From: a virus
DNA: 38,429 nucleotides
Strand: one strand, 5' to 3'
IMG/VR virus record: IMGVR_UViG_3300020446_001735
Span: 1-38,429 of that record
The first letter of the stretch is position 1. Each line of letters begins with the position of its first letter. The notes beneath the pieces are model-generated. The model had not been told where the DNA came from. It made no database searches and worked only from the letters and a program-made list of their open reading frames with translations. Both the position numbers and the translations under genes were made by a program. Below are positions 36,553 to 38,429 of the stretch, piece by piece.

Positions 36553-37502
36553 CAGTTAAAAGCGCAGACAAAAAACCTGAAAAGTATGTAGGATCGGATG
36601 GTAAGCCTAAGATCCGTATGGTGCCTGTTGACAAGAATGTCACTAATGAAGTTTCGAAAGGCATGGTCGGTAGATACTTGAAAAAAGTTCCTGCCAGCGC
36701 AGCCGATGCTGGAAGAAAATCCAGCGGTGCTATGGGTATTGGCGCAGATGATCAAAAGAAACAAATGAAAAAAGGAATCAGCCAATTTGTCAATAGACAA
36801 AGAGGTACTACTATGGCGGTAGATAAAATGACTGGTAAAGCTAAAGTTCCTGCCACTGAAGAAAAGCACGTCTTTAGATTTAGCACAAAGACAAAGCAAG
36901 GAAACATTCACCATGATTCAAAAGACCATAAGTCTGCGGCCGATGCTATTCAAAAAAGAACCGGAGAAAAGGTACAAAGCATGACTTATAAAGGTAAAGT
37001 GTCAAGTATGCCTCGTGCAAGACGTGAAGATTCTGATGCAGTCAAAGCATTTCTTGCCAAAGGTGGTAAGATTAAAAAGCTTCCTCCTGCAAAAGCACAA
37101 GGCTATCATGGTAAAGACGATCCGGGTAAAGACATGCACGGTGTCATGGACAAACCAGATACAAAAGCAATGGGTACACGTAAAAAGGTGAAGTCAATGG
37201 AAGGTAAAAGATTCGCAGATTTAAGAGCTCAAGTTGCTGAAGGTTATGCTTCTTATGCACAACAGAAAGCAGCACATGCCTCAATGGCAGAGCGCGGTAA
37301 GAAAAAGAGTAAAAATGAAAGTATGCTTGGTCATTCTGATGCTGAGAAATTAAATGGTGGCAAGTCAAGAGATTCTAACTTTAAGTCTCCTGAGTCTCAT
37401 ATTGATCATCATCATAGAAAGACCGGTGGTCATGAAAAGTCTGGTGGTGATGCAGATCGCCATAGATATCAAGTGGCTAAAAAATTAGGGTATGACGTAT
37501 AA
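36549..37502 (+). CDS. large basic, low-complexity hypothetical head protein
   Basis: The 317-residue product is very rich in Lys, Gly, Asp and Ser, with no hydrophobic core until a short strand pair (KHVFRFSTKTKQGNIHH, KVQSMTYKGKVSS) near residues 105-150. His-rich segments occur at the end (ESHIDHHHRKTGGHEKSGG). It is likely largely disordered, as in internal virion or scaffold proteins. A central KDMHG-K region resembles the HGRDAKGKEMSKG repeat in the previous large protein. The family is not recognised. Confidence 0.65.
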   Translation: MTVKSADKKPEKYVGSDGKPKIRMVPVDKNVTNEVSKGMVGRYLKKVPASAADAGRKSSGAMGIGADDQKKQMKKGISQFVNRQRGTTMAVDKMTGKAKVPATEEKHVFRFSTKTKQGNIHHDSKDHKSAADAIQKRTGEKVQSMTYKGKVSSMPRARREDSDAVKAFLAKGGKIKKLPPAKAQGYHGKDDPGKDMHGVMDKPDTKAMGTRKKVKSMEGKRFADLRAQVAEGYASYAQQKAAHASMAERGKKKSKNESMLGHSDAEKLNGGKSRDSNFKSPESHIDHHHRKTGGHEKSGGDADRHRYQVAKKLGYDV

Positions 37503-38245
37503 TGCCATTAAAAGTCTCAGATGGAATAGGAACGTGGATTAAGGATTTTAAAAAATCCAAAGCTCCACAGTTCAAAGGTAAGAACGAAAAGGAACGCCGT
37601 GATATGGCAGTTGCTGCCTATCTGTCTGCGAAAGATGAGAAGCGAGAAGTAAAAGAGGAAACAAACTTCCAAGTAAACATTGAAGGTTTACCAATGATGT
37701 TTATTGGAGGTATGAGTCCTGGTGAAGTCAAGGCCAAGTTACGTGGTATTGTCAAGCAGCCTTCTATGATTAAGAGTGTTCGTCGAGTTACAGATGCCGA
37801 AGTCAAGAAAAACTTTAGACTGAAAGCACAAGGCCGTGATGATGAAGAAGAAGTAGAAGAGCAGTATAAGTATGATTATGGTACACCTGAATCTGTAAGG
37901 CTCATGAAGAAAATTACACCGGGTGAGAAGAATGAAAAGCATATGGTGAAGGATAAGAAGCTAAAGAACCTGTATGTTCCTAATCCGAAAGATCCTACTC
38001 CTTTCCAAAAAGCTAAAAAGATTATGAAAAACAGGCAGACCAATGAAGGATCTGAAAGTTGGGAATCTGGCTACAAGCGTAGAGTTGTAAAGACGACAAA
38101 GCCTGAGCATAAAGCAAAAGGATACAATTGGAGAATCAAAGGGAAAGATCGTCCGGAGATTTCAATTAAGTTGTATAGAGAAAAGCCATCACAGGCCGAG
38201 TTTAACAAACAAATGAAAAGGGTTGCAGGACATGAGTTCGGCTGA
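37502..38245 (+). CDS. basic hypothetical protein with conserved N-terminal motif
   Basis: The 247-residue product starts MPLKVSDGIGTWIKDFKKSK, followed by APQFKGKNEKERRDMAVAAYLSAK, a helix-rich motif I have seen at the start of marine phage structural proteins. A small strand-helix domain follows (QVNIEGLPMMFIGGMSPGEVKAKLRGI), then a Lys-rich, probably disordered tail. The TAATG start joins it to the previous gene, and its end overlaps the next start. The function is unknown. Confidence 0.65.
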   Translation: MPLKVSDGIGTWIKDFKKSKAPQFKGKNEKERRDMAVAAYLSAKDEKREVKEETNFQVNIEGLPMMFIGGMSPGEVKAKLRGIVKQPSMIKSVRRVTDAEVKKNFRLKAQGRDDEEEVEEQYKYDYGTPESVRLMKKITPGEKNEKHMVKDKKLKNLYVPNPKDPTPFQKAKKIMKNRQTNEGSESWESGYKRRVVKTTKPEHKAKGYNWRIKGKDRPEISIKLYREKPSQAEFNKQMKRVAGHEFG

Positions 38246-38429
38246 TAAATTTAAATCTTATAGAGAAGAAATCATCGATGACACATGCGAGTGCGAAGAC
38301 TTGTATGAGGATCTTGAAATTACCGAGGCTGAATACCAAGGTAAGAAAGTAAAGCTGAACGATCCTATTCGTACTTCTGAGAATCCTAATAAAAAATTTA
38401 AAGTATATACTATGGGTCCAAATGGCAAA
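38232..38429 (+). CDS. hypothetical protein, 3'-truncated by window edge
   Basis: ATG at 38232 overlaps the previous gene by 14 bases; 66 codons are visible with no stop. The N-terminus SADKFKSYREEIIDD resembles, weakly, the FKxY peptides upstream. The later GKKVKLNDPIRTSENPNKKFKVY segment fits a conserved domain I associate with phage head-region proteins of unknown function. The remainder lies outside the window. Confidence 0.68.
   Translation, partial: MSSADKFKSYREEIIDDTCECEDLYEDLEITEAEYQGKKVKLNDPIRTSENPNKKFKVYTMGPNGK

Noticed and set aside
1-38429. CRISPR arrays, insertion sequences, integrase or attachment sites
   Set aside because: No regularly spaced repeats, transposase or integrase motifs were seen. 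The tmRNA 3' end is a common integration target, but no duplicate of it occurs in the window.

Overview
The window is a stretch of a T4-like myovirus genome. It carries the recognisable T4 replication and late-transcription core in near-T4 order: 55, 47, 46, 45, 44, 62, regA, 43, 42, uvsX and 41. Base composition is AT-rich, genes are packed with ATGA or TAATG overlaps, and almost everything is on the plus strand. The host was probably an alphaproteobacterium, likely marine. The main reason is a circularly permuted, two-piece type tmRNA gene at about 28892-29142; a zf-CHCC zinc protein and a pseudoazurin point the same way. The host call is inference.

Layout. 1-333 is the tail of an unknown gene. 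463-8183 holds the sigma factor for late genes, the 46/47 recombination nuclease, the sliding clamp, the clamp loader and RegA. A DoxX-like membrane protein and a GMP reductase (guaC) sit between the two clamp-loader genes. 8180-11529 is a run of small accessory genes: Hsp20, DUF3563, a secreted blue-copper pseudoazurin, a Cys-rich mini-protein and a T4-type lysozyme. 11570-14089 is DNA polymerase. 14127-22210 is a nucleotide and DNA modification island: MazG-like pyrophosphatase, primase-like protein, DUF1599-like protein, dCMP hydroxymethylase (gene 42), dCMP deaminase, a UDG-fold protein, an alpha-glucosyltransferase-like DNA glycosyltransferase, a UDP-glucuronate 4-epimerase-like enzyme, a very short UDP-glucose dehydrogenase and a cytosine-C5 methyltransferase homologue. 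22236-26045 is uvsX, small genes, helicase 41 and thyX. 26124-27324 has a secreted SleB-type wall hydrolase and DUF3310. 27182-28778 is a minus-strand operon with an IscA-like protein, read from a T4-type late promoter. 28856-29142 is the tmRNA. 29161-32503 holds small genes, a DUF932 protein, an HNH-like protein and half of a Na/Pi cotransporter. After a strong terminator, 32597-38429 is a block of putative head-internal proteins, several starting with a shared FKxY-type peptide.

How it may work together. Host nucleotides would be recycled (guaC, dCMP deaminase, thyX, MazG-like) and dCMP converted to 5-hydroxymethyl-dCMP. A glycosyltransferase would then decorate hydroxymethylcytosine with a sugar made by two phage enzymes, possibly a uronic acid. 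The glycosyltransferase, the C5-methyltransferase homologue, DNA polymerase and gp55 end in similar short hydrophobic/acidic peptides that look like sliding-clamp tethers, so modification may be coupled to replication. A TTTAC(A/T)-17-TATAAT promoter recurs at least ten times and probably uses host sigma70. TATAAATA late promoters, served by gp55 and the clamp, occur at the minus-strand operon, the tmRNA and the head-protein block.

No stretch over 300 bases lacks a gene except 28779-29160, which is the promoter and tmRNA region. No tRNA gene, CRISPR array or insertion sequence was seen.
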